Below are positions 7,624 through 17,043 of a stretch of 64,000 nucleotides of DNA, piece after piece. The stretch is from contig CBDANZ010000001.1 in NCBI GenBank assembly GCA_965197865.1, positions 151,796 to 215,795 on the forward strand, written 5' to 3'. The notes beneath the pieces are model-generated. The model had not been told where the DNA came from, did not search any database, and was given only the letters and a program-made list of their open reading frames with translations. The position numbers were made by a program, and so were the translations under genes. Origin of the DNA: CBDANZ01 sp965197865 (GTDB lineage: Bacteria > Acidobacteriota > Vicinamibacteria > Vicinamibacterales > CAVVIG01). Every line of letters starts with the position of its first letter. The first letter of the stretch is position 1.

Positions 7624-8897
7624 CTAGCTTTCTTTGAGATTGCGGCCGCGTGTTTCCGGCCCGAGCCAGACCAGCAGAATCACGACCAGTCCGGCCGCCG
7701 CGATGCACGCCGCCATGGGGGTGGCGAGCGACATCCCGCCGTCCTGCAGCGACCCGATAAACGTGGGTCCGACGGCCGCCATCGTGGCACCAGCCTGGTA
7801 CGCGAATCCGGCTCCGACCGCGCGGGCGGCCGTGGGAAACCGTTCGTTCAGATAGCCCGGTGCAACGCCAAATTTCCCGTGCCGAACATCCCCATGCTGG
7901 CGGCGCCGATAAGGAGCAGCGGCGTGCTGTGGCTGAAGAGGTACAGGGGAATCGATGCCACGCCGATGACAGTGGGTAGGGCGACGGCGCCGCGCCGGCC
8001 GAGCCGCGTTTCCGATCACCGCCCGCACAGGGCTCCGCCTACGATGCCGCCCGCGTTGAAGGCCACGAGGAAGGGCAGCGTCTGCCGAGCTTTCTGCCCG
8101 AGGAAGGTGGGATACCAGGATGTGATCGAGTTGTCGAGAAAGAGCATCGATTCCATCAGCAGCGATGTGTGAGCGCTGTGGGCAGCACGTCTCGTCCAAG
8201 AAGGCTGACGAGCGACCAGGAATCGCGCTTCTGTCCGTCCTGCAGCCGCTGGCGCCGATCGAGCCACACGGGGCTCTCCTTTACCTGCCACATGACCCAG
8301 ACCGCGAGCAGCACCGGCAGGATGCCGATCCAGAGCATGACGCGCCACCCGAAATCACCGTAATTGCGGACCAGCGGATAAACGAACTGGTAGACGAGCG
8401 ATGAGAGGATGAAGCCCATCGCGTAGCCGCCTTGCAGGAGGCCGGAGGCGATGCCGCGCAGATGAGGAGGCCAATGCTCGAGCGCGAGCGGCATCCCAGC
8501 GGCCCATACCCCCCCATGCCGATGCCGAAGAGCGCGCGGCACGCGAAGAGCATGGCGTAGGAGTTCGAGAAGCCGCTGAGGAAGGCGAACAGCGAGTACC
8601 ATAGAATCGAGAATACCAGCGGGCCCTTGCGGCCCCAGCGGTCGGCTGCCGTGCCCACGCCGACGCCCCCGACCACGCGGAACAGGAGGCTGATGGTGAG
8701 GAGCGCGCCGGCCAGTGCGTTATTCACGGTGAAACTCTGTTGGATGTCGACGAGCAGAAAGGTAAGAGTATGGTGAAGTCGAAGCCGTCCAGCAGCCATC
8801 CCAGGTACGCGGCGAAGAACGCCTTCCATTGATCCTCTGTCACCTCCTGATACCAGCGGTGCGTCGCGGGCGGCCCTCCGGCGGTCGGGACGGTCAT
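7624..8897 (-). pseudogene. MFS transporter, several frameshifts
   Basis: From the ATG at 8897 the minus strand encodes W-Y-Q-E-V-T-E-D-Q-W-K-A-F-F-A-A-Y-L-G-W-L-L-D-G-F-D-F, the start of a sugar-acid or aromatic-acid:H+ symporter of the major facilitator superfamily. The product continues in other frames: loop motif A-D-R-W-G-R-K-G-P, then G-M-P-L-A-L-E-H-W-P, F-G-W-R-V-M-L-W-I-G-I-L-P, and finally V-W-L-G-P-E-T-R-G-R-N. Frame changes are needed near 8767, 8505 (in a run of seven G), 8190, 8020 and 7880. Missing bases explain at least the first two. It is either a true pseudogene or the victim of low-quality sequence. The 3' end is the TAG at 7624-7626. Confidence 0.8.
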
Positions 8898-9113
8898 CTC
8901 GGCGACATCCTAGCGTAGATGCTTTTCGTGCAACATCTGGCCGGCGATTCACGTAAGAGTATGGATAGATGGGGCAGCGGCCACGAAACGGTGCTTCCCC
9001 CCGCGCCGCGCGTCTGGCCGGGCTAGCAGCAATGGTCGTTGCGGTGCCTCGCGCGGCGGCGTCCTGGACCGCCGGCTCGGTGGCGGGCAGCCGCGGACTA
9101 ATTTGGTAGGGTT

Positions 9114-9269
9114 TGGGGGGGGCCGCTCTTCCCGATGGGGGTCGGGCTGGCCGTCATTGGCTTTCTTGTCGAGTATGTCGCCTGGATGATTGGCTTTGGC
9201 GCAGGCGCGCTCGCAAGGTTCGATCGGGCGCCAGTTGCGCCGGCAATCGCGTCGGCGCCTGCGGTGTGA
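9114..9269 (+). pseudogene. possible C-terminal fragment of a membrane protein
   Basis: One frame reads P-L-F-P-M-G-V-G-L-A-V-I-G-F-L-V-E-Y-V-A-W-M-I-G-F-G-A-G-A, then a short Ala/Pro tail and a TGA at 9267-9269. It looks like the last transmembrane segment of a larger protein, but no start or upstream domain is present. The rest of 8898-9343 holds nothing I can name except a hairpin (GCAGGAC / GTCCTGC) at 9270-9287. Confidence 0.3.
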
Positions 9270-9343
9270 GCAGGACCAAAGTCCTGCCGCTACGACCCTA
9301 GCCGATGTGAGCCGGACTGTCGATGACTTCGAGCTTCTGACGG

Positions 9344-10165
9344 TTAGTGCGTCATCGCGTAGAGAACGACGTTGACGCCAATTGCATAGCCGCGCGGCGA
9401 GAAGAGGTCGAAGTACTCCTGGCTCTCGCCTTCGCGCTCCCAGGTGTCTGCGATATCCGTGTTGTGCGTCATGAGTACCATCAGGCGTCCGTGCGGGTCC
9501 GAGATACCCTTGAAGTACACCTGCGCGCTGTCCCAGCCGCGCTCGGAAGTCTGGCCGCCGCTGCGGGTCCAGTGATTGATCGAGGGGACCTGTGGAATCT
9601 CTTTCACGTCGTAGAGCGTGTGCATGATCGGATGGGTGGCCGGGATGTCGACGATCGGAAACTCGCCGGGCGGAAGGATCCGGCCGATCTCGCGCACCCA
9701 CATGCTCCACGCATGAGATCCCCACGAGTCGTCCACCCACAGGAAGCCGCCCTTCAGGAAGTACTCGCGGAGGCGCTGAGCTTCCTCGGTAGAAAATGCC
9801 GCGGTCCCAATGTCCTCCATGAACAGCAGCGGGCAGCGAAAGAGCAGCGGGTCGGTGAGCGGCATCACGACGAAGTTCGGCTCCCGGTCTGCATCGAGCT
9901 TCACGCGGATGCGCGTCAGCTCCGCGAGTCGCACGGAGAAATTGTGTTCCGCGTTGGGGTAATCCGTGTTCCAGCCGCTGCCGCTTTGCTCGCGCCGCAC
10001 GCTTGTGTAGAACCCGCGGCAGTACACAAACGACCCATCGAAATCTGATAGCTCCGGCCACCTCGGCGGGTAGCCGCGGCCCCCGCCGACCCAGACCTGG
10101 GCGGAAGCCGCGGCGATCGCGATCAGCACCAGAAACGCCACCAGAGAGGACACTGCGCCTTTCAT
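9344..10165 (-). CDS. DUF4159 domain secreted protein
   Basis: 273 residues from the ATG at 10165; an upstream TTG at 10180 that overlaps the preceding stop is the alternative. A signal peptide (M-K-G-A-V-S-S-L-V-A-F-L-V-L-I-A) precedes the DUF4159 domain, which carries its usual landmarks: F-V-Y-C-R-G-F-Y, W-N-T-D-Y-P, the P-L-L-F-M-E-D-I-G segment, G-G-F-L-W-V-D-D-S-W-G and a final G-Y-A-I-G-V-N-V-V-L-Y-A-M. The fold resembles a glutamine amidotransferase-like domain. The function is unknown. It follows a close paralogue in the same direction. Confidence 0.85.
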   Translation of the reverse strand: MKGAVSSLVAFLVLIAIAAASAQVWVGGGRGYPPRWPELSDFDGSFVYCRGFYTSVRREQSGSGWNTDYPNAEHNFSVRLAELTRIRVKLDADREPNFVVMPLTDPLLFRCPLLFMEDIGTAAFSTEEAQRLREYFLKGGFLWVDDSWGSHAWSMWVREIGRILPPGEFPIVDIPATHPIMHTLYDVKEIPQVPSINHWTRSGGQTSERGWDSAQVYFKGISDPHGRLMVLMTHNTDIADTWEREGESQEYFDLFSPRGYAIGVNVVLYAMTH

Positions 10166-10176
10166 CGATATTCCGC

Positions 10177-10992
10177 TCAATGGGTCATCGCGTACAAGAC
10201 AACATTGACGCCAATCGCATAGCCACGCGGCGAGAACGTGTCGAAATACGAGCGCAGCTCCTCGCCTTCACGCTCCCAGGTGTCCGCAATATCGGTGTTG
10301 TGCGAAATCAGTACCATGAGCCGCCCATGCGAGTCCTGGATCCCTTTGAAATAGACCTGAGCGCTGTCATAGTCGCGCTCGGACGTTTCGCCGCCCGTCG
10401 ATCTCCAGAACCCGATGTTCGGGACCTGCTGGGTTTCCTGTACATTGTACAATGTGCGCATGATGGGGTGCACCGGTGTAATGTCCAGAAGCGGGTACTC
10501 ACCCGACGGCAGCACGCGCGAGATCTGGCGCACCCAGTTGTCCCACGCCCGCGACGCCCAAGAGTCGTCCACCCAGAGGAACCCACCTTTCTGTAAGAAG
10601 TGTCGGAGCGACTACGCTTCCTCGGCGCTGAACTGGGCCGTTCCGATGTCTTCCATGAAGAGCATCGGGCAGCGAGCGAGCAGCGGATCGGTCAGCGCGA
10701 CGACCACGTAGTGCAGCTGGCGGCCTAAGTCGAACTCGACCCGCACGCGGGTCAGCTCCGCCAGCCGTACCGAGAAGTTGTTGTCCGCGCCCGGATAGTC
10801 CGTGCTCCAGCTGCCCCGGCCGTAGCTGGTATAGGAGGCGCGGCAATAGATGAACGACCCGTCGAGATCCGCCTGCTTGGGCCATCGGGGCGCCATGCCG
10901 CCAAAGCCGCCGCCTCCCACGATGATTTCTTGGGCGTAGACGACCGAGGCCGCCGCGGTAGTCAGGAGCAATCCAAGAAGCCGAACGAGCAC
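10177..10992 (-). pseudogene. DUF4159 paralogue with in-frame amber codon
   Basis: This is a paralogue of the next gene, with the same domain order and very similar motifs (Y-C-R-A-S-Y-T-S, S-T-D-Y-P-G-A-D-N-N-F-S-V-R-L, G-G-F-L-W-V-D-D-S-W-A). It opens with GTG at 10992 and a signal peptide ending V-V-Y-A-Q. A TAG at 10612-10614 interrupts it at A-E-E-A-*-S-L-R, exactly where the neighbour has Gln in E-E-A-Q-R-L-R; a single C-to-T change from CAG explains it. The frame is otherwise open to a TGA at 10177-10179. The GTG has no obvious ribosome binding site. Confidence 0.8.
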
Positions 10993-11222
10993 CTCCGCGA
11001 CCTTCGCTTAATCTCGACCGGATCGTGACATTCCGGGCCTTCCGCGGCAACAGACTCAGGCTAGGCCCAGCGCGCAGCCGACCGCTGCTCCGCGTGGGCC
11101 ATAGGCATACAGCCAGTATGGGGAAGGCCGGCAGGCCAATTCAAGGCAGTTGTGATTGTCGGCAACCGAGTGTGATGAACAATAATAACTGATCCGAGGA
11201 CGGCTCACGCGGCGCGGTTGAC

Positions 11223-11330
11223 ATGGATTTGGAAGTTCGCCGTTTGAAGCTGGTACGCGCCGTGAGTGACGCCGGCAGTCTCACGCGGGCCGGCGCGGTT
11301 ACAAACGCACGTGGAGCGCCGCCGCATTGA
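11223..11330 (+). pseudogene. LysR-type regulator N-terminal fragment
   Basis: Thirty-five codons from an ATG at 11223 read M-D-L-E-V-R-R-L-K-L-V-R-A-V-S-D-A-G-S-L, then T-R-A-G-A, matching the first helices of the LysR winged helix (M-D-L-x-x-L-x-x-F-x-x-V-x-x-x-G-S-x-T-x-A-A). The sequence then loses the pattern and stops at a TGA ending at 11330. No co-inducer domain follows before the symporter gene. The rest of 10993-11447 shows nothing else. Confidence 0.5.
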
Positions 11331-11447
11331 AGGACATGGCGAGAATGCCTACGTCTGCGCATTCATCGATCTTGGAGTCGACGGCGCAAGGGCGCAGGCC
11401 GGAAGGCGGCGCGCGCGCGCCGATCGCGCGGGAACTTTAGCGCCGAG

Positions 11448-12764
11448 GTGACCGCGGCTCTTATCAGGACCGCGGTTCAGGACGGATGTCGTTTGAAGCT
11501 GCACACCAAGCTGTTCCTTGCACTGGTCGCTGGCATCGCGTTGGGCGCCGCGCTCCATTCCCAGGCCGACTCCGGCTGGATCAATGCCGTCAATGTCAAC
11601 GTCCTGCGTCCGATTGGCCAGATTTTTCTGCGATTGATCTTCATGATCGTCGTACCGATGGTGTTTTCGGCGCTAGTCATCGGCGTCTACGAACTTGGCC
11701 GCGGGCACGACCTGAAGGGCGTCGCAGGGCGGACGTTGTGGTTCACCCTCGTCATGAGTGCGCTATCGGTCGTGATCGGAATGGTGCTGGTCAACGTCCT
11801 GCGGCCAGGCGACGGCCTGGACCTCCAGCGTTCGGCCGTCGCGCCGCAGCCCGGGGGCGTTCAGGCGCTCCAGGCGAACGCCGCGGCCGTCACGCCGGTC
11901 ACTGAGACGCTCGTCGAGCTCATCCCTCGCAATCCGTTCGACTCGGCCGTGCGTGCCCTCGATGGCGAGATGCTGCCGCTGATGGTGTTCGCCTTGATCT
12001 TCGGGATGGCCGTCAGCGTCGCAGTGCCGAAAGACCAGGAGAAGAACGTGCTGGTGCGGCTGCTCGAACAGGTGTTCGACGCCTGCATGACGATCGTGCA
12101 CTTCGTGATGAAGCTGGCGCCCGTCGCCGTCTTCGCGATCATCTTCAACACTGCGTTCACTTTCGGCACCGCCGTTTTCGCCTCCCTGTTCTTCTACGTC
12201 GTCACCGTCGTCGTCGGATTGCTCCTTCATCAGTTCGGTGTCTACGCCGCGTTCCTGAAGCTCTCGGCTCGGCGCTCGCCGATCGAGTTTTTTCGCAACA
12301 GCCGGGAGGTGCATCTGTACGCGTTCTCGACGGCCTCATCCAACGCCACGCTGCCACTTTCACTCGAGGTGGCCGAGACGAAGCTTGGCCTGCCGCCCGA
12401 CGTCGCCCGGTTCGTCCTCACGGTGGGTTCGACGGCCAATCAGAATGGCACGGCGCTCTTCGAGGGCGCCACCGTGCTCTTTCTGGCGCAGGTGTACGGT
12501 CTCGATCTATCCGCTGGCCAGCAAGCTCGCGTGATGCTGATGTCGATCCTCGCCGGTGTCGGTACGGCCGGCGTTCCAGGCGGATCGCTTCCGATGGTGA
12601 TGATCGTGGCACAGTCGGTCGGCATCCCGGCCGAGGGCATGGGATTGATTCTCGGCGTCGATCGGTTTCTCGACATGTGCCGGACCGCGGTCAACGTCAG
12701 CGGGGACCTCGTGATTGCCGCGCTGGTGAGCGGGCGGCAGGTGCGCCGACGCGCAGTAGCGTGA
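11448..12764 (+). CDS. dicarboxylate/amino acid:cation symporter (DAACS)
   Basis: 438 residues from a GTG at 11448; the family usually begins near L-K-L-H-T-K-L-F-L-A-L, so a TTG about 16 codons further in may be the real start. Eight transmembrane segments and two hairpin loops are expected. Seen motifs are S-S-N-A-T-L-P (serine-rich tip of HP1), N-Q-N-G-T-A-L (TM7 N-x-x-G-T, Na+ site), G-V-P-G-G-S (HP2), and D-R-F-L-D-M-C-R-T-A-V-N-V-S-G-D (TM8 substrate site). The Arg in D-M-C-R-T points to an acidic substrate such as aspartate, glutamate or a C4-dicarboxylate. Symbol gltP or dctA cannot be decided. Confidence 0.92.
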   Translation: MTAALIRTAVQDGCRLKLHTKLFLALVAGIALGAALHSQADSGWINAVNVNVLRPIGQIFLRLIFMIVVPMVFSALVIGVYELGRGHDLKGVAGRTLWFTLVMSALSVVIGMVLVNVLRPGDGLDLQRSAVAPQPGGVQALQANAAAVTPVTETLVELIPRNPFDSAVRALDGEMLPLMVFALIFGMAVSVAVPKDQEKNVLVRLLEQVFDACMTIVHFVMKLAPVAVFAIIFNTAFTFGTAVFASLFFYVVTVVVGLLLHQFGVYAAFLKLSARRSPIEFFRNSREVHLYAFSTASSNATLPLSLEVAETKLGLPPDVARFVLTVGSTANQNGTALFEGATVLFLAQVYGLDLSAGQQARVMLMSILAGVGTAGVPGGSLPMVMIVAQSVGIPAEGMGLILGVDRFLDMCRTAVNVSGDLVIAALVSGRQVRRRAVA

Positions 12765-12999
12765 ACATCTCTTCGCCGAAATGGCCAGCCGGGAGGTGTT
12801 AAAAGTGTCACGAGTGGCCCGGCTGCGCCAGATTTGTAAGTACCAGCGGCGAAACGGCCCGCCCGTAGTTTCCAGTTAACTATTTTGTTTTCATAATCTT
12901 AAAAGGCGAATCCTGTTCGCCTGGATTTGGTCCGTGCTTTGCCGGATCACAAGATAAATGGGTGCCTCGGTCGTCGTCATCGCGAGGGGGGAGCAGACC

Positions 13000-13635
13000 A
13001 TGGGGCTCCGCAAGCGGTTGGGGGTCGAGCCGAGCGTGGCACTCTTTTCCGACTACGAGGCGCTGAGAGCCTTCGACGAGATTCGCACACACCCGCCCAA
13101 GATCCTCGCGCTCGACCGTGCGTTTGCGGTCACGGCGCGCGCAGCGACGCTTGTGGCGCGCATGAGGGCGGAGTCGCATCTGCGCGGCGTCGACGTTCGC
13201 GTGTTAGCCGAAGACGAAAACAACGCGCCGGTCATCCTAAACACGCATGCCCTCGGCCTCGAGGGGGCGGTGCTGAAGACCTCGCGTCCCCTGGATTACT
13301 GCGGCACACGGCGGTCGCCGCGATTCGCCGTCACCGGAGACGTCAGCCGCACCATCAATGGCGCACCGGGCCGGCTGGTGAACCTTTCGTCCATGGGTGC
13401 TCAACTGATCGGGCTGATGCGTCTGCGCCAGGCCGAGCAGCTCCGGCTTGCGCTCGCCGACCAGTCGGCGGAAGTGCGGGTCCGTGGCGTGGTCGCGTGG
13501 TCGGTGGCCGAGCCGACCGGCGCTGAGGTGACGTCCCGTGCCGGCGTGGAATTTATCAACCCCGACTCGCTGACGCTCGACGAATTCTGCTTCCGCCACA
13601 TGGCCGCGCGCGAGGACGCCGTCAGCGCGCCGTAG
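13000..13635 (+). CDS. PilZ-domain protein with receiver-like N-terminus
   Basis: 211 residues from the ATG at 13000, chosen because GGGGGGAG lies about 7 bases upstream; an upstream in-frame ATG at 12958 has none. The N-terminal 100 residues look like a degenerate response-regulator fold. The C-terminal part is a PilZ domain: R-R-S-P-R (R-x-x-x-R) at about residue 110 and V-N-L-S-S-M-G-A (N-x-S-x-x-G) about 25 residues later, both needed for cyclic di-GMP binding. It may couple c-di-GMP to motility or surface behaviour. The 235 bases upstream include an AT-rich patch near 12880-12905 that could hold the promoter. Confidence 0.75.
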   Translation: MGLRKRLGVEPSVALFSDYEALRAFDEIRTHPPKILALDRAFAVTARAATLVARMRAESHLRGVDVRVLAEDENNAPVILNTHALGLEGAVLKTSRPLDYCGTRRSPRFAVTGDVSRTINGAPGRLVNLSSMGAQLIGLMRLRQAEQLRLALADQSAEVRVRGVVAWSVAEPTGAEVTSRAGVEFINPDSLTLDEFCFRHMAAREDAVSAP

Positions 13636-13746
13636 CCCCGTCGCTCCTCAGGACAAGCCAGCCGGTTGGAGCCTCGCTCATGGCAAGCCGAGTCTCTCCT
13701 AGTCTGTGTAGCCTGTAGTTGTCCCCCCCTTTGATAGACTGTCCTG

Positions 13747-15603
13747 ATGTGTCCGCTGGTCGAAAAGCATGCTGTGTCCCTCCCGCGTGGGGACGTTGCC
13801 AACCCGCTGCGGCGCAATGTGGCCATCATCGCGCACGTCGACCACGGCAAGACGACACTGGTCGATGCCCTCCTGCATCAGAGCGGGACCTTTAGGGACA
13901 ACGAGTGGGTGGCCGAGCGTGCGCTCGACAACACGGATCTGGAGCGTGAACGCGGCATCACCATCCTGGCGAAGAACACTGCCGTTCACTACCATGACCT
14001 GCTCATCAACATCGTCGATACGCCGGGCCACGCCGACTTCGGCGGTGAGGTCGAGCGTACGCTGTCCATGGTCGACGGCGTGATGCTGCTCGTCGACGCG
14101 TCCGAGGGGCCGCTCCCGCAGACACGGTTCGTCCTTCGCAAGGCACTGGAGCGCGGGCTGCCGCCCATCGTTGTCGTCAACAAGATCGATCGCCCGGACG
14201 CGCGGCCGCAGGAAGTGCTCAACGAGATCTACGACCTCTTTATCGATCTCGACGCCACCGACGAGCAGCTCGATTTCCCGGTTCTGTATACGAACGCCAG
14301 GCTGGGTACGGCGAGCCCCGACCAGACAACGCCCGGCGGCGATCTTGGTCCTCTCTTCGGCGCCATCATGCGCCACGTGCCGCCGCCGCGCGGAAACGTC
14401 GATGCCCCGTTGCAGCTGCTGGTGGCCAACCTCGACTCGAGCGATTACCTGGGCCGCATCGCTATCGGGCGGATCTTCAACGGCCGCGTTCGCATCGGGG
14501 ACCTCGTGGCCGTCTGCAAGCTGGACGCGCAGGTGCAGGAGACGCGCGTCACCAAGCTGTACGCGTTCGACGGCCTCAAGCGGGTCGACATTCAGGAGGC
14601 GGCGGCGGGCGACATCGTGTGCCTCGCCGGGATCGAGGACATCACGATCGGCGAGACGATTGCCGACGCCGAGCATCGGATTGCCATTCCCCCGATTGCG
14701 ATCGACGAGCCGACGGTCTCGATGATTTTCAGCGTCAACACCTCGCCCATGGCCGGACACGCAGGCCAGTACGTCACGTCGCGGCAGCTGCGCGATCGGC
14801 TCGATCGCGAGCTGCTCGGCAATGTCTCGATCCGGCTCGAACCGACCGACTCGCCCGAGCACGTCAAGATCGTCGGGCGGGGCGGACTCCAGCTCTCGAT
14901 TTTAATCGAGATGATGCGCCGCGAAGGCTACGAACTGCAGGTGTCGCGTCCCGACATCGTCACCAAGACGCTCGACGGCGCGATCGTGGAGCCGGTGGAG
15001 GAGCTCGTCATCGACGTGCCAGAGGATCGCCAGGGCGTGGTCATCGAGCAGGTCGGCACGCGCCGCGGCGCGATGACGAAGATGGTCAACAATGGCAGCG
15101 GCCGCGTGCGGATCGAGTTCCGGATTCCCGCGCGCGGGCTCATTGGCTTCCGCTCGCAGTTTCTGACCGACACAAATGGCACGGGGATCATGAATCACCT
15201 GTTCTCGAGCTGGGAGCCCTGGCACGGTGCCGTTCCAGCGAGAGTCACTGGGGCCCTGGTGGCGGATCGGCCAGGGCCCGCGACGGCGTACGCGATCTAC
15301 AAGTTGCAAGAGCGCGGCGAGATCTTCATCGAGCCCGGAACCGTTGTGTTCGAGGGCATGATCATCGGAGAGAACTCGCGCCCAAGCGATATGGACGTGA
15401 ACGTCACGAAGGAAAAGAAGCAGACGAACATGCGGGCGTCGACCGCCGACGAGGCCATCCGCCTCGTCCCGTTCAGGCGTCTGGGTCTCGAACAGGCGAT
15501 TGAATTCATCAACGACGACGAGCTCGTCGAGGTCACGCCGACGAGCATCCGGCTACGCAAGCGGATCCTTGCCGCCAACATGCGGCCGAAGAACAAGAAG
15601 TAG
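13747..15603 (+). CDS. typA: translational GTPase TypA/BipA
   Basis: 618 residues, full length. G-domain motifs are A-H-V-D-H-G-K-T-T (G1), R-G-I-T-I-L-A-K (G2 region), D-T-P-G-H-A-D-F (G3) and N-K-I-D-R-P-D-A-R-P (G4). These are followed by EF-G-like domains (E-x-S-G-R-G-x-L-Q-type segment seen as V-G-R-G-G-L-Q-L-S-I-L-I-E) and the TypA-specific C-terminal domain with K-K-Q-T-N-M-R-A-S-T. It binds the 70S ribosome in a GTP-dependent way and helps ribosome assembly and stress adaptation. It is the only clearly housekeeping gene of the left part. Confidence 0.96.
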   Translation: MCPLVEKHAVSLPRGDVANPLRRNVAIIAHVDHGKTTLVDALLHQSGTFRDNEWVAERALDNTDLERERGITILAKNTAVHYHDLLINIVDTPGHADFGGEVERTLSMVDGVMLLVDASEGPLPQTRFVLRKALERGLPPIVVVNKIDRPDARPQEVLNEIYDLFIDLDATDEQLDFPVLYTNARLGTASPDQTTPGGDLGPLFGAIMRHVPPPRGNVDAPLQLLVANLDSSDYLGRIAIGRIFNGRVRIGDLVAVCKLDAQVQETRVTKLYAFDGLKRVDIQEAAAGDIVCLAGIEDITIGETIADAEHRIAIPPIAIDEPTVSMIFSVNTSPMAGHAGQYVTSRQLRDRLDRELLGNVSIRLEPTDSPEHVKIVGRGGLQLSILIEMMRREGYELQVSRPDIVTKTLDGAIVEPVEELVIDVPEDRQGVVIEQVGTRRGAMTKMVNNGSGRVRIEFRIPARGLIGFRSQFLTDTNGTGIMNHLFSSWEPWHGAVPARVTGALVADRPGPATAYAIYKLQERGEIFIEPGTVVFEGMIIGENSRPSDMDVNVTKEKKQTNMRASTADEAIRLVPFRRLGLEQAIEFINDDELVEVTPTSIRLRKRILAANMRPKNKK

Positions 15604-15624
15604 CCGCGTCCGCTGGTGTCTTGA

Positions 15625-16347
15625 CGGCATTGTCAAGTTGAGGCCATGCCTGGCAGAGTAGGCCGATAAGGAGCCGGTTCCCCAGCTATCGCGGCTATCG
15701 ATTCCCGCCCGAGATTATCAGTCACGCTATTTGGTTCTACCATCGGTTCTGCTTGAGTTTTCGAGATGCGGAGGATCTGCTCGCCCAATGGGGCCTCACC
15801 GTCTCCTGCGAGGCGATCCGACACTGGGGTCAGACCTTCGGCCCGCAGTATGAGCGCACGCTGCGGCGACGACGATGGCGATGTGGTCGACATCCTGGTG
15901 CAGTCGCGGCGCAATCGGCTGGTGGCCAACCGAATTCTTTCGGAAGTTACTGAAAGGTGAGGGCCGCGAACCCCGGCGGCTGGTCACGGACAAGCTGCGC
16001 AGCTACGCGGTGGCGTACCGCACGCTCATGACGGCCGGGGTTCACGCGACGGACCAGTACGCGAACAGTCGAGCCGACGTCTCCCACCACAACCGACCCG
16101 TCAGCGCGGCGAGCGTCAGATGCGACGCTTCAAGTCGGCCGCCCACGTGCAACGCTTCGTGTCCGTGCACGGCCTTGTGCAGAACCTCTTCCGGGTGGGC
16201 CGACATCTGCTGCGGGTGGCTCACCACCGGCTGCTGAGAACGCAGGCGTTTCACATCCGGCATGCGGCGACGTACGCCTGTTAAGGAATGACAGAAGCAC
16301 CCCTTACGGGACGGTCACGTTTTCTGTCCATCAACTTGACAGTGCCG
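15625..16347 (+). mobile_element. IS6-family element relic
   Basis: Imperfect 17-bp terminal repeats (16 of 17 identical) lie at 15625-15641 and 16331-16347. Between them is a decayed transposase of the IS6 type: Y-R-G-Y-R-F-P-P-E-I-I and F-R-D-A-E-D-L-L-A near the start, G-D-V-V-D-I-L-V-Q-S-R-R-N in the middle, then L-L-K-G-E-G-R-E-P-R-R-L-V-T-D-K-L-R-S-Y and an end at TAA 16282-16284. The first catalytic Asp region is deleted and several frame changes are present. It is 723 bp long, against about 800 for intact members. I see no 8-bp target duplication. Confidence 0.78.
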
Positions 16348-16423
16348 CGCTCCGCGCATGACGCTGGAGGCCATAGACCAGGAGGAGAAACAAGCACCCA
16401 GTCCCGAACCCGCCGCGCAGGAG

Positions 16424-16745
16424 CTAGGTGCGGAAAACATCGAGCGAGGCCGTCCGTGTGGTGACACGATCACCGTGATAGCGCAAGACTGGATTGAGGT
16501 AGAGAGTCGTGCGCGGCGATTGAATCACGGTTCGGACGTACGTATCACCAGCCTCAAAGGTGTACTCGGCGGTCACCGTGTCCGTTGCCGTCTTGCGCGC
16601 GACACCGTCCTACCCGATGAATCGGAAGCTCGACGGCTCACCAGTGACGCTCACGACGAGCGCGCCGTTGTCGACCGAGACGTCGGCAAGCATCGTCTCG
16701 TTCGGCGGCGCCGACTCGGCGGTTCGCGTGACGGCGGCCGTCCGG
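16424..16745 (-). pseudogene. C-terminal fragment of an unidentified gene, cut at the junction
   Basis: One minus-strand frame has a protein-like composition from about 16745 to a TAG at 16424-16426: M-L-A-D-V-S-V-D-N-G-A-L-V-V-S-V-T-G, then a TAG at 16610-16612 after R-F-I-G, then D-G-V-A-R-K-T, A-E-Y-T-F-E-A-G-D-T-Y-V-R-T-V-I and S-L-D-V-F-R-T. It looks like a beta-rich C-terminal domain of a secreted protein. The upstream part of the gene is missing: gatC of apparently different taxonomic origin begins where it should continue. I cannot name the family. Confidence 0.45.
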
Positions 16746-16755
16746 AGAGCGAGAC

Positions 16756-17043
16756 ATGGCCGTCGATACCGACACCGTGCGCCGCATCGCGATGCTCGCG
16801 CGGCTGAACGTGCCCGAGGATCAGCTCGACGACCTCGCCGGCGAACTCAACAAGATCCTGGAGTGGATGGATTTGCTGAACGAGGCCGACACCGACGGCG
16901 TGGCCCCGATGACGGCGGTCAAACCGATGCCGCTTCGCCGGCGCTCCGACGAGGTGACGGAGGGCGGGATCGCCGAGGACCTGGTCGCCAACGCGCCGGA
17001 GGCCGCGGGCGCGTTCTTCACCGTTCCCAAGGTCATCGAGTGA
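16756..17043 (+). CDS. gatC: Asp/Glu-tRNA amidotransferase subunit C
   Basis: 95 residues, full length. The sequence A-M-V-D-T-D-T-V-R-R-I-A-M-L-A-R-L-N-V-type start and the C-terminal P-M-T-A-V-K-P-M-P-L-R segment are typical of GatC, the small subunit that wraps round GatA and stabilises the GatCAB complex. The complex converts Glu-tRNA(Gln) and Asp-tRNA(Asn) to the amidated forms. The ATG at 16756 follows GGAG by 9 bases. Its TGA overlaps the gatA ATG by one base (TGATG). It is the first gene with alphaproteobacterial character. Confidence 0.93.
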   Translation: MAVDTDTVRRIAMLARLNVPEDQLDDLAGELNKILEWMDLLNEADTDGVAPMTAVKPMPLRRRSDEVTEGGIAEDLVANAPEAAGAFFTVPKVIE

